Source: Streptomyces cellulosae
GTDB taxonomy: Bacteria > Actinomycetota > Actinomycetes > Streptomycetales > Streptomycetaceae
DNA length: 64,000 nucleotides
Assembly (NCBI GenBank): GCA_014655195.1
Contig: BNBH01000010.1
Location: 153,450 to 217,449 of the forward strand
Direction: 5' to 3'
Numbering within the stretch: position 1 is the first letter of the stretch; the number at the start of each line of letters is the position of its first letter. Positions 43,432-51,869 of this stretch are shown one piece after another. Under the pieces are notes generated by a model. That model did no database searches. It was given only the letters and a program-made list of their open reading frames with translations, and was not told where the DNA came from. The position numbers and the translations under genes were made by a program.

Positions 43432-44007
43432 ATGACCCCCCGAGTAGGTCTCACCACCGAGCGTCTGGTCCAGGCAGGCGCAACCCTCGCCGACGAGGTG
43501 GGCTTCGACCGGGTAACCGTCTCGGAGCTGGCCCGCCGCTTCGACGTCAAGGTGGCGAGTCTCTACTCGCACGTGAAGAACTCGCACGACCTCAAGACCC
43601 GCATCGCCCTCCTCGCCCTGGAGGAACTCGCCGACCGCGCCGCCGACGCGCTCGCCGGACGCGCCGGCAAGGACGCCCTCGTCGCCCTGGCGAACGTCTA
43701 CCGCGACTACGCGCGCGAGCACCCGGGCCGGTACGCGGCCGCGCAGTTCCGGCTCGACCCGGAGGCCGCCGCGGCCAGCGCCGGCGTACGGCACGCGAAG
43801 ATGACCCGCGCCCTCCTGCGCGGCTACGACCTCGACGAACCCGACCAGACCCACGCCGTCCGCCTGCTCGGCAGCGTCTTCCACGGCTACGTCAGCATCG
43901 AGATGGGCGGCGGCTTCAGTCACAGCGCCCCCGACACGGAGGAGACCTGGTCCCGCGTCCTCGACGCGCTGGACACCCTCCTGCGCAGCTGGCCGCCCGC
44001 GCCCTGA
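43432..44007 (+). CDS. TetR/AcrR-family regulator with WHG-type C-terminal domain
   Basis: A 191-aa regulator. The DNA-binding domain spans about 5-55: LVQAGATLADEVGFDRVTVS, LARRFDVKVASLYSHVKNSH, the tyrosine-containing recognition helix of TetR proteins. The C-terminal ligand domain includes YAREHPGRYAAAQFRL and LLGSVFHGYVSIEMGGGFSH, a G-F/Y pattern of the WHG subfamily. I chose ATG 43432 with GGAAGGA upstream; the ATG at 43396 would add a TTA codon and lies inside the presumed promoter. The SGNH hydrolase gene follows 51 bases later and is probably co-transcribed. The palindrome at 43373 is its likely operator. Confidence 0.88.
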   Translation: MTPRVGLTTERLVQAGATLADEVGFDRVTVSELARRFDVKVASLYSHVKNSHDLKTRIALLALEELADRAADALAGRAGKDALVALANVYRDYAREHPGRYAAAQFRLDPEAAAASAGVRHAKMTRALLRGYDLDEPDQTHAVRLLGSVFHGYVSIEMGGGFSHSAPDTEETWSRVLDALDTLLRSWPPAP

Positions 44008-44058
44008 CCGGCGGCGCCCCTTCACCTCCACCCACCTCCCCCGAAAGACGACCCGGAC

Positions 44059-45246
44059 ATGCCCTCCGCATCGCACGCCACGCTCACCACCCCCATCACC
44101 CCCGACCTCGTACGCGGCGCCCTCGACCTGGAGGAGACCCCCGACGGACTGCTCCCGCACCGCCTGCCCGCCTGGGCGCGCGCCCAGTGCTCCGACGGAC
44201 AGCTCGCCATGGCCGAGTCCCAGCCCTCCGGCGTCCGCCTGGTCTTCCGCACCCGCGCCACCGTCGTCGAGCTGGAGACCGTCCCCACCAAGCGCGTCTA
44301 CACCGGCGCCCCGCCCCGCCCCGAGGGTCTGTACGACCTGCTCGTCGACGGGCGGCCCGCCGGGCAGGCGTCCGCGACCGGGGGCAACACCGTCACCATC
44401 GACATGTCGACCGGCAACGCCGAGATGAGCTCCGGACCGGCGGGCGCCGTCCGCTTCGACGGGCTGCCGGACACCCCCAAGACCGTGGAGATCTGGCTGC
44501 CGTACAACGAGCTCACCGCGCTCGTCGCGCTGCGCACCGACGCCCCGGTCGGGCCCGCGCCCGCCTCCGGCCGCCGCACCTGGCTGCACCACGGCAGCTC
44601 CATCAGCCACGGCTCCGACGCCGCGAGCCCCACCACCACCTGGCCCGCACTCGCCGCGACTACGGGCGACGTGGAGCTGGTGAACCTCGGCTTCGGCGGC
44701 AGCGCCCTGCTCGACCCGTTCGTGGCCCGCACCATGCGCGACACGCCCGCCGACCTGATCAGCCTCAAGATCGGCATCAACCTCGTCAACACCGACCTGA
44801 TGCGGCTGCGCGCGCTCGGCCCCGCCGTGCACGGCTTCCTCGACACCATCCGGGACGGCCACCCCGACACCCCGCTGCTGGTCGTCTCGCCGATCCTCTG
44901 CCCCATGCACGAGGACACGCCGGGCCCCACGGCCTTCGACTTCAGCCGGCTCGCCGAGGGCAAGCTCGCCTTCACCGCCTCGGGCAACCCGGAGGAGCGG
45001 GCCGAGGGCAAGCTGACGCTGAACGTCGTACGCGAGGAACTGGAGCGGGTCGTGGAAGCACGCGCGAAGGAGGACCCGAACCTGTCCTACCTCGACGGGC
45101 GCACCCTCTACGGCGAGCAGGACCACGCCGCACTCCCGCTGCCCGACGGGCTCCACCCGGACGCGGCCGCCCACCGGCTCATCGGGAAGCGGTTCGCCGC
45201 CCACGCCTTCGCGGACGACGGCCCCTTCGCCGGCACCGCGAACTGA
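44059..45246 (+). CDS. SGNH/GDSL hydrolase with N-terminal beta-sandwich domain
   Basis: A 395-aa cytoplasmic esterase-like enzyme (no signal peptide). About residues 1-165 form a beta-sandwich similar to those in SsfX3-type GDSL enzymes. The catalytic domain follows: nucleophile in WLHHGSSISHGS, block-II glycine in NLGFGGSALL, block-III-type asparagine region (LISLKIGINLVNT), and the Asp/His pair in PLPDGLHPDAAAH. Family members deacetylate or transacylate polysaccharides and natural products. It belongs with the TetR gene upstream, whose ligand may be the hydrolase's substrate or product. A perfect hairpin follows. Confidence 0.88.
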   Translation: MPSASHATLTTPITPDLVRGALDLEETPDGLLPHRLPAWARAQCSDGQLAMAESQPSGVRLVFRTRATVVELETVPTKRVYTGAPPRPEGLYDLLVDGRPAGQASATGGNTVTIDMSTGNAEMSSGPAGAVRFDGLPDTPKTVEIWLPYNELTALVALRTDAPVGPAPASGRRTWLHHGSSISHGSDAASPTTTWPALAATTGDVELVNLGFGGSALLDPFVARTMRDTPADLISLKIGINLVNTDLMRLRALGPAVHGFLDTIRDGHPDTPLLVVSPILCPMHEDTPGPTAFDFSRLAEGKLAFTASGNPEERAEGKLTLNVVREELERVVEARAKEDPNLSYLDGRTLYGEQDHAALPLPDGLHPDAAAHRLIGKRFAAHAFADDGPFAGTAN

Positions 45247-45253
45247 CCGGAAC

Positions 45254-45285
45254 GGTGGCCGCCTCAATCATCCGAGGCGGCCACC
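45254..45285 (+). terminator. Perfect hairpin after the SGNH hydrolase
   Basis: A 12-bp perfect stem, GGTGGCCGCCTC with its complement, and an 8-base loop, 7 bases after the stop codon. Confidence 0.8.
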
Positions 45286-45380
45286 ATCCGTCCACGCCAC
45301 ACCTGTTGACGCACAGTCACCTCTGCGCAAAGCCTGGACAGCCGTCCCACCGCGTGTTGTCATTCCGCTGCACACCGGAT

Positions 45381-45394
45381 TTCCAACGTTGGAA
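45381..45394. promoter_or_regulatory. LacI-type operator (TTCCAACGTTGGAA) before the secreted GH2 gene
   Basis: A perfect 14-bp palindrome 75 bases upstream of ATG 45469. Its half-site (GTTGGAA) recurs at 54700-54713, joined there to the half-site (TTACATC) of the perfect palindrome at 57254. This links the gene to the two LacI repressors encoded 9-12 kb away. Confidence 0.75.
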
Positions 45395-45468
45395 GAACAG
45401 TCGGCGGAGTTGACGGCCGCGCCCTCGCTCCGCCGTGGCCCCATGCACCCAGCGCGAGGAAAGGTTCG

Positions 45469-48400
45469 ATGACCAGACAACTCACCCGCCCGAGATCCAG
45501 ATGGTGGGCCGTGCTGACCGTGACGGCGCTGGCCCTGTCCACGGGCGCCCTGGCGCCCGCCGCGACGGCCGCCGCACCGGCCGCGGCCGGCGGCGCCTCC
45601 GCCGCCCGGGCCGCGGACGCCGACGTCACCGTGCACGGGCTGAAGGGCGAGTACTTCCGCATGTCCGCGCCGGGCGCCCGCGACTTCGCCGAACTCGGCG
45701 GGACCCAGCTCGAGCCGCAGATCAACTTCGCCGGTCTCACCAGCACGTTCGAGGAGCTGACCGGGCGGACGGAGCACACCACCGCCCGCTGGACCGGCCA
45801 GATCGAGGTCCCGGCGACCGACGACTACACCTTCTACGCCATCGGCGACAACGGCTTCCGCCTCTCCATCGACGGCGAGCCCGTCATCGACCACTGGGAA
45901 CCCGACTGGGACCGGGAGCAGACCAGCGCCCCGGTGAAGCTGACGGCGGGCAGGACGTACGACTTCCGCATGGAGATGTTCCAGGACTTCGGCGGGTCGA
46001 ACATGTACCTGCGCTGGTCCACGCCGACGCTCCCCAAGCAGCTCGTGCCGATGACGGCGTTCACCCCGCCCGCCGACTTCGAGGTCTACCCGGTCGAACT
46101 GACCGTCGGCCGCGACGGCCGCACCCTGCGCGCCCGCTTCGACGGCCCGGTGGGCGACCTCGCGCGGGCGGCCGAGCACCTCAAGGTCGAGGCCGACACC
46201 ACCGCCCTGCCCGTCAAGTCGGTGAAGACCGTCCCCGGCGACCCCGACTCCCTCCAGGTCACCCTCTCCGAGGCGGTCCAGAAGGCCCAGACGGTCCGCG
46301 TCGTCTACGACGGCGAGGGCGGCCTCACCGCCGGCGGCGAAGCAGTGCCCCGCATCGCCCGCTACGCCGAGAACGTCTCCGCCCACCGCCTCACCACCCC
46401 GTGGGGCGACAAGGTGGACAGGAACAACCCGCTGCCCGAGTACCCGCGCCCCCAGCAGGTCCGCAAGCAGTGGAAGAACCTCAACGGCCCCTGGCAGTTC
46501 AGCGGTGCGAGGGCGGGGGAGCAGCCCGTCTTCGGCAGGAACCTGAACGAGAAGATCATCGTGCCGTTCCCTGCGGAGTCGCTGCTCTCCGGGATCGAGC
46601 GGCACGAGGACCACATGTTCTACCGCAAGCTGGTGGACGTGCCGAGGAACTGGAAGGTCGGCAAGAGCGGCGAGGACCGGCTCAAGCTGAACTTCGGCGC
46701 CGTCGATTACCAGGCCCGCGTCTGGGTCAACGGGAAGAAGGTCGCCGAACACACCGGCGGTTACAACGCGTTCAGCGCCGACATCACCGACGCGCTCAAG
46801 AGCAAGGGCCCCCCAGGAGATCGTCGTCGCGGTCACCGACACCGGCGGCCCCGACCAGCCCGTGGGCAAGCAGTCCACCAGCCCCGGCGGCATCTGGTAC
46901 ACCCAGTCCTCCGGCATCTGGCAGACGGTCTGGATGGAGCCCGTCCCCGAGACGCCCATTGACAACGTCGTCACGACGCCGGACATCGACACCAGGACCC
47001 TCGCCGTGACCGTCGAGTCCGCCGACGCGTCCGCCCGGGCCCGCGTCGAGGCCGTCGCCCGCGACCACCGCGGCAAGGTCGTCGGCAAGGTGACCGGCCC
47101 CGCCAACAAGCAGCTCAAGCTGCCCGTCGCCAACCAGCACCTGTGGAGCCCGGACGACCCGTACCTCTACGACCTCGACATCACGCTGAAGGACGGCCGG
47201 TCCACCGACACGGTCGACAGCTACTTCGGCATGCGGAAGATCGGCATAGAGGACGTGGGCGGCTACAAGAAGCTCGTCCTCAACGGCAAGCCCGTGTTCT
47301 CCCTCGCCACCCTGGACCAGGGCTTCTGGCCCGACGGGCTCTACACCGCGCCCAGCGACGACGCCCTGGCGTTCGACCTGAAGGCACACAAGCAGCTCGG
47401 CTTCAACGCGGTCCGCAAGCACATCAAGGTGGAGTCGCCGCGCTGGTTCTACCACGCGGACCGGCTGGGCCTGCTGGTCTGGCAGGACTTCGTCTCCGGC
47501 AACCTCACCAGCGCGAACGGCCGGCAGGCGTTCGTCGACCAGGGCCGCGAGATGATGCGCCAGCACCACAACTCGCCCTCCGTCATCGGCTGGATCGTCT
47601 TCAACGAAGGCTGGGGCGAGTGGGACCGGCAGGAGACCGGCAAGCTCACCGAGGCCGTCAAGGCCGCCGACCCGTCCCGCGTCGTCAACGCCCACAGCGG
47701 CGTCAACTGCTGCAACAGCAAGGGCGACTCCGGCACCGGCGACATCATCGACCACCACGACTACACCAACGAGGACCCGCCCTTCCCCGACCACCGCGCG
47801 GCGATGGACGGCGAGCACGGCGGCTTCACCCTCCGCACCCCGGGGCACATGTGGCCCGGCCCGCCCACCGTCATCTACAGCGGCGTGGACAGCAAGGAGG
47901 CGCTGACCCGCAAGTACGTGGAGAACACCGAGAGGTTCTACCTCGACCAGGCCGCCGCGGAGCTGTCCGGCTCCGTGTACACGCAGATCACCGACCTGGA
48001 GAACGAGCTCAACGGCCTCTACACGTACGACCGCCGGGAGATCAAGGTCGACCCGAAGCAGGTCCGGGCGGTCAACCTCGAGGTGATCGCGGCCGGCGCA
48101 TCCGCCGGTGAGCGGGAACAGCTCAAGGGCGGCGGCCACTGGTCCCTCGACGAGGGCGCCGGCACCACCGCGAAGGACGACGGCCCCAACGGCAAGGCGC
48201 TGACCCTCACCGGGGGCGCCACCTGGACCACCGGAGTCAGCGGCAGCGCGCTGAAGTTCGACGGGCAGGCCCAGTTCGCCCAGACGGAGGGACCGGTCCT
48301 CGACACCACCGGCAGCTACACCGTCTCCGCCTGGGTCACCCTCGACGCGCTGCCCGGCAACTACGCCACGGCGGTCAGCCAGGACGGCCGGCGCCAGGCC

Positions 48401-48745
48401 AGCCCGTTCTACCTCCAGTACGGGCAGGGCGCGTTCGCCTTCAGCACCCCCGGCGGCCAGCGGGCCCGCCTGGAGACGCGGCCCGAACTGGGCCGGTGGT
48501 ACCACCTCGTAGGTGTGCGCGACGGCGCCACCGACCAGATCACCCTGTACGTCGACGGCAAGAGGGCGGCCACCGTCACCGGCGGTCCGAACTATGTCGG
48601 CTCCGGCCCGCTGGCGGTGGGCCGCGCCAAGTGGAACGGTGACGACACCGACTTCTGGAACGGCTCCGTCGACGAGGTCCACGCCTACGACAGGGCCCTC
48701 ACCGCCGAGGAGGTGACCGCCCTGCACGAGGCGGAGAAGCCGTAA
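45469..48745 (+). pseudogene. Secreted PA14-GH2-LamG glycoside hydrolase, frameshifted at a C6 run
   Basis: Two overlapping frames together encode one protein of about 1091 aa. The first (45469-46812) gives a signal peptide (cleavage near ATAAAPA), a PA14 domain (about 55-195; WTGQIEVPATDDYTFYAIGD) and the GH2 sugar-binding domain. The second (in frame from 46814 to 48745) continues QEIVVAVTDTGGP, the GH2 immunoglobulin-like and TIM-barrel domains with acid/base Glu in IVFNEGWGEW and probable nucleophile Glu in MDGEHGGF, and a C-terminal LamG/ConA-like domain. Frames meet at GGCCCCCCAGG; removing one C from the run at 46809-46814 restores the protein. The whole downstream frame is conserved, so this is a recent mutation, a sequencing error, or less likely +1 frameshifting at CCC-C. 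The LacI palindrome lies upstream. Confidence 0.85.
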
Positions 48746-48759
48746 CCCCGGCGTGACGA

Positions 48760-48789
48760 AGGGGGCGGACGCCACGGCGCCCGCCCCCT
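48760..48789 (+). terminator. Hairpin after the secreted GH2 gene
   Basis: A 14-bp stem with one mismatch (AGGGGGCGGACGCC with GGCGCCCGCCCCCT), starting 15 bases after the stop codon. Confidence 0.7.
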
Positions 48790-49071
48790 CTCGCGTTCCC
48801 GGCGGACACGGCTCAGGGCGTCCAGGGCGCCCCCACCGCCCCTTGGCGCTCTCGGTGAACAGGGTGGGGAGCCGTAGGTGCGCGTGCCGCCCGGGAGGCG
48901 TCGGCCAGGCCGGGGACGATCCGTCGGACGGCCTCGTCGCCGGTAGCTTCGGCTGTTCACGTCGGTGGTCCTGATGGCTCCCACGGCCCTACGGCCCCGC
49001 GCAGGCCACGCGGAATCCGTCGAGAACCCCTGCGTTCGCTCCCTGTACGAGCGGCCCTCGCGGGGGGACGG
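48790..49071. other. Intergenic region without a convincing gene
   Basis: Minus-strand sequence around 48830-48950 reads like fragments of coding sequence (for example EAVRRIVPGLADAS, then in another frame LRLPTLFTESAKGR), which could be a decayed gene end. It is too short and broken to name. Confidence 0.3.
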
Positions 49072-49527
49072 TCAGAAGCTCCAGCTGTAGAGGCCGCCGC
49101 CCGTATGCGCCGCGGATGCTGCGAGGCGGGCAACGCCCTGCAAGACCGCAAGGAGATCATCGTCGGTCATGTCGTCACCGTCCTCGGACCGGAGCCGCGT
49201 GATCCAGCGGTCTGCGAGCTCTTCGAGTTCGGCGGGACTCGCCGTGCCGAGCGCCCGGGTCAGGCGCTTCGGCAGGGCGAGCACCTCAACGCCGTCGTTC
49301 AAGGGGGCGGTGACCCACTCCGGCCACGGCCGCCACGCATGGAGCTGCTCAAGCGGCGGGGGCTCGGCCGAAGGCGCCTCGAAGTACATGTCCCACTCGG
49401 CGATGGCACTGTCCGGCTCGATGAAGTGGCAGGTCACAGACTCCAAGCCCTTGCCGGGTCCGTTCAGGCGTGTCGAGGCGGCCGTCTCGTCGTCAGGGGC
49501 GAGGAAGAACACGATGTCGTGGGCCAT
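49072..49527 (-). CDS. Hypothetical protein
   Basis: A 151-aa acidic soluble protein beginning MAHDIVFFLAPDDETAAST. It is rich in proline-tryptophan segments (LHAWRPWPEWVTAPLND) and has a helical C-terminal half (PAELEELADRWITRLRSED, DDLLAVLQGVARLAASAA). I recognise no family. The overall look (a small, single-domain, Trp-rich protein with a regular C-terminal helical bundle) is similar to many uncharacterised or immunity-like actinobacterial proteins, but no toxin gene is nearby. No good ribosome binding site is visible, and there is no obvious link to the carbohydrate genes on either side. Confidence 0.6.
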   Translation of the reverse strand: MAHDIVFFLAPDDETAASTRLNGPGKGLESVTCHFIEPDSAIAEWDMYFEAPSAEPPPLEQLHAWRPWPEWVTAPLNDGVEVLALPKRLTRALGTASPAELEELADRWITRLRSEDGDDMTDDDLLAVLQGVARLAASAAHTGGGLYSWSF

Positions 49528-49826
49528 TCGAGCATGATGGCAGCCTGCGGCAGATGAGGCGCCGAGTCGGTCCCAGCCGTCCGACCGGCGGGCCGCCTCG
49601 GCTGCGTATGCGGTCCTGACGGTCCCGGCGGCCCAGGGCCCGGAGGCTGCGGGACTGATGCCGGGCAGACGCTGAAGGACTGCGGACCGAATCTGTGCGC
49701 AGACGCCGTCGCGACCCGCGACGGCGCGGGTGCGTCCGCCGCAGCGTCACTCCTTGCGCGGTGAGGACGGGAGACGCGCGCGTGCGGAAGGCGGCCGGCC
49801 GCGCGAGGAGCGTGACCGGCCGCCGT
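49528..49826. other. Intergenic region with no recognisable gene
   Basis: About 300 bases between the hypothetical gene and the sugar-transport operon's terminator. It contains GGCGGCCGGCC and GGCCGCC arms near 49789-49823, a possible second hairpin, and nothing else I can support. Confidence 0.4.
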
Positions 49827-49871
49827 ACCGGACGCGGTGACGGGAGCCTAGGCGTCCCGTCACCGCGTCCG
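49827..49871 (-). terminator. Perfect 18-bp hairpin ending the sugar-importer operon
   Basis: CCGGACGCGGTGACGGGA pairs perfectly with its complement across a 9-base loop. It lies 4 bases beyond the stop of the last gene (minus strand). Confidence 0.9.
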
Positions 49872-49875
49872 GGGT

Positions 49876-50910
49876 CTACATCAGTTGCCGTCGGCGGCCC
49901 AGCCACGTCTGGGCGACGACCACCACGGCGAGGAAGGCGCCGCTGACGACCTGCTGGTAGGAGGAGTCCAGGGAGCCGATCTGGTTGATGACGTTCTGGA
50001 TCACCTTCAGCAGCAGCACCCCGACCAGCGACCCGCTGACGTAGCCGAGCCCGCCGGTGAGCAGGGTGCCGCCGATGACCACGGCGGAGATCGCCTCCAG
50101 CTCCATGCCGTTGCCGAGGATGGTCACCCCGGAGGCGAGCCACGCGGCGTTCAGCGCGCCGGCGAGACCGGCCAGCACCCCGGACAGCGTGTAGACGAGG
50201 ATCTTGGTGCGGGCCACGGGCGCGCCCATCAGCGCCGCCGCGTCCTCGTTGCCGCCGACCGCGTACACGTGCTGGCCGAACCGGGTGCGCCGCAGCACGA
50301 CCGCCCCGGCGACGAACAGCGCCAGCATGATCCACACGGGGTTGCCCAGGCCGAGCGTGGTGCCCTGCCCCAGCTCGGCGAGGAACGAGCCCTTGCCGAT
50401 CAGGTAGGTGTTCGCGCCCTCGTCGGTGATCGCCAGCATCAGACCCCGGGCGCCCAGCATGGCCGCCAGGGTGACGATGAACGGCGCGAGCCGCGACCGG
50501 GCCACCAGCAGCCCGTTGACCACGCCGACCGCCCCGCACACCACCAGCGGGAGCAGCAGCGCCACCAGCGTCCCGTGCCGGGACCCCCAGGCGGCCAGCA
50601 CCCCGCCGAGCGCGAACAGCGAGCCCACCGACAGGTCGATGCCGCCGGTGATGATCACGAACGTCATGCCGAGCGCGACGATCGCGAGGAACGCCGAACT
50701 CGTCGCCATGTTGCTGACGTTGTCGCCGGTCGCGAACGAGTCGAAGCTGAACGTCGCCACCAGCGAGACGATGACGAGCACCGCGAGCGCGCCGTGCTGC
50801 TGCACCAGGGCGCTCAGCCGTTCCGACCGCGCCGACCCCACGGGCTCCGCGCCCGCCGCCCGCTTGCCCTCGTCCACGCTCACCGGCGCCTGCGTCTTCG
50901 TGACGGTCAT
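49876..50910 (-). CDS. Sugar ABC importer permease, YjfF/RbsC type
   Basis: A 344-aa inner-membrane permease of the ribose-type (CUT2) family with about 8-10 transmembrane segments. Landmarks are NMATSSAFLAIVALGMTFVI, the highly conserved TGGIDLSVGS, RTRFGQHVYAVGGNEDAA (the cytoplasmic coupling region) and VVIGGTLLTGG. By memory it matches E. coli YjfF, the second galactofuranose permease, more closely than RbsC. ATG 50910 overlaps the stop of the upstream permease gene by four bases (ATGA); a longer frame upstream was rejected for that reason. It is the last gene of the operon. Confidence 0.9.
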   Translation of the reverse strand: MTVTKTQAPVSVDEGKRAAGAEPVGSARSERLSALVQQHGALAVLVIVSLVATFSFDSFATGDNVSNMATSSAFLAIVALGMTFVIITGGIDLSVGSLFALGGVLAAWGSRHGTLVALLLPLVVCGAVGVVNGLLVARSRLAPFIVTLAAMLGARGLMLAITDEGANTYLIGKGSFLAELGQGTTLGLGNPVWIMLALFVAGAVVLRRTRFGQHVYAVGGNEDAAALMGAPVARTKILVYTLSGVLAGLAGALNAAWLASGVTILGNGMELEAISAVVIGGTLLTGGLGYVSGSLVGVLLLKVIQNVINQIGSLDSSYQQVVSGAFLAVVVVAQTWLGRRRQLM

Positions 50911-51869
50911 CGCTTCCCCCGTCCCCGCGCCGCGTAGACCGCGGCCACGATCACTACGGCCTGCGCGATCTGCGTCCACGACGGCGGCAGATCGTGCTTG
51001 ATGAGGGTGGCGGTGAGCAGCTGGATGAGGACCGCGCCCGCCACCGTCCCGGCGATGTTCACCCGGCCGCCGGTGAGCGGCGTGCCGCCGACCACGACGG
51101 CGGTGATGGCGGACAGCTCCATCAGATTGCCCAGCGACGTCGGGTCGCTGGCCTGCAGCCGTGCCGTGGCGAGCACGCCCGCCACGGCGGCGAGCAGCGC
51201 GGACACCACGTACACCACGATCAGCACGCGGCGCACCGGCAGGCCGGCGAGCTGCGCGGCGGGACGGCTGTCGCCGATGGCGAGCAGCTGCCGTCCGAAG
51301 GTGGTGCGGCGCACCGTGAACGCCACCAGCAGCGCCAGCACGGCCGCGATCAGGATCAGGTACGGGATGCCCAGCACGTCACCCGAACCGAGCGACGCCA
51401 GTTGCGGGTTGCGGAGGTCCTTCAGCTGCGGCAGCAGCACCAGGGCCAGGCCCCGCCCGCCCACCATGAGGGCGAGGGTCGCCACGATGGGCTGCACCCC
51501 GACCAGTGCCACCAGCGCCCCGTTGGCGAGGCCCGCCCCGGCGGCGAACAGCGCCACGACGAGCAGCGCCGGCACCAGTCCGTAGCCCAGGTAGAGCGCG
51601 GTCACCGAGGCCGCGAGCGCCATCACGGCGCCCACCGACAGGTCGACGCCCTCGGTGCCGATGACCAGGGCCATGCCCAGCGCGACGATGATGACGGGCG
51701 CCACCTGCACGGCCTGGGTGCGGAAGTTCTCCGCGGACAGGAAGTGCGGGGTGATCACGATGTTGACGACCAGCAGGAGTGCCACACCGGCGTACACGCC
51801 GTACCTCTGCAGCCACTGCAGGGCGCGCGCCCTGTCCAGGGGGACGGTCTTCAGAGCGGCTTCAGCCAT
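50907..51869 (-). CDS. Sugar ABC importer permease, YtfT/RbsC type
   Basis: A 320-aa CUT2-family permease with about eight transmembrane segments. It has QVAPVIIVALGMALVIGTEG followed by VDLSVGAVMAL (the family's GGIDLSVG motif, here TEGVDLSVG), RRTTFGRQLLAIGDS and VVVGGTPLTGG. It pairs with the following permease to form a heterodimeric channel, as in YtfT-YjfF, whereas most ribose-type systems use a homodimer. Its start overlaps the ATPase stop by 8 bases. Confidence 0.9.
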   Translation of the reverse strand: MAEAALKTVPLDRARALQWLQRYGVYAGVALLLVVNIVITPHFLSAENFRTQAVQVAPVIIVALGMALVIGTEGVDLSVGAVMALAASVTALYLGYGLVPALLVVALFAAGAGLANGALVALVGVQPIVATLALMVGGRGLALVLLPQLKDLRNPQLASLGSGDVLGIPYLILIAAVLALLVAFTVRRTTFGRQLLAIGDSRPAAQLAGLPVRRVLIVVYVVSALLAAVAGVLATARLQASDPTSLGNLMELSAITAVVVGGTPLTGGRVNIAGTVAGAVLIQLLTATLIKHDLPPSWTQIAQAVVIVAAVYAARGRGKR

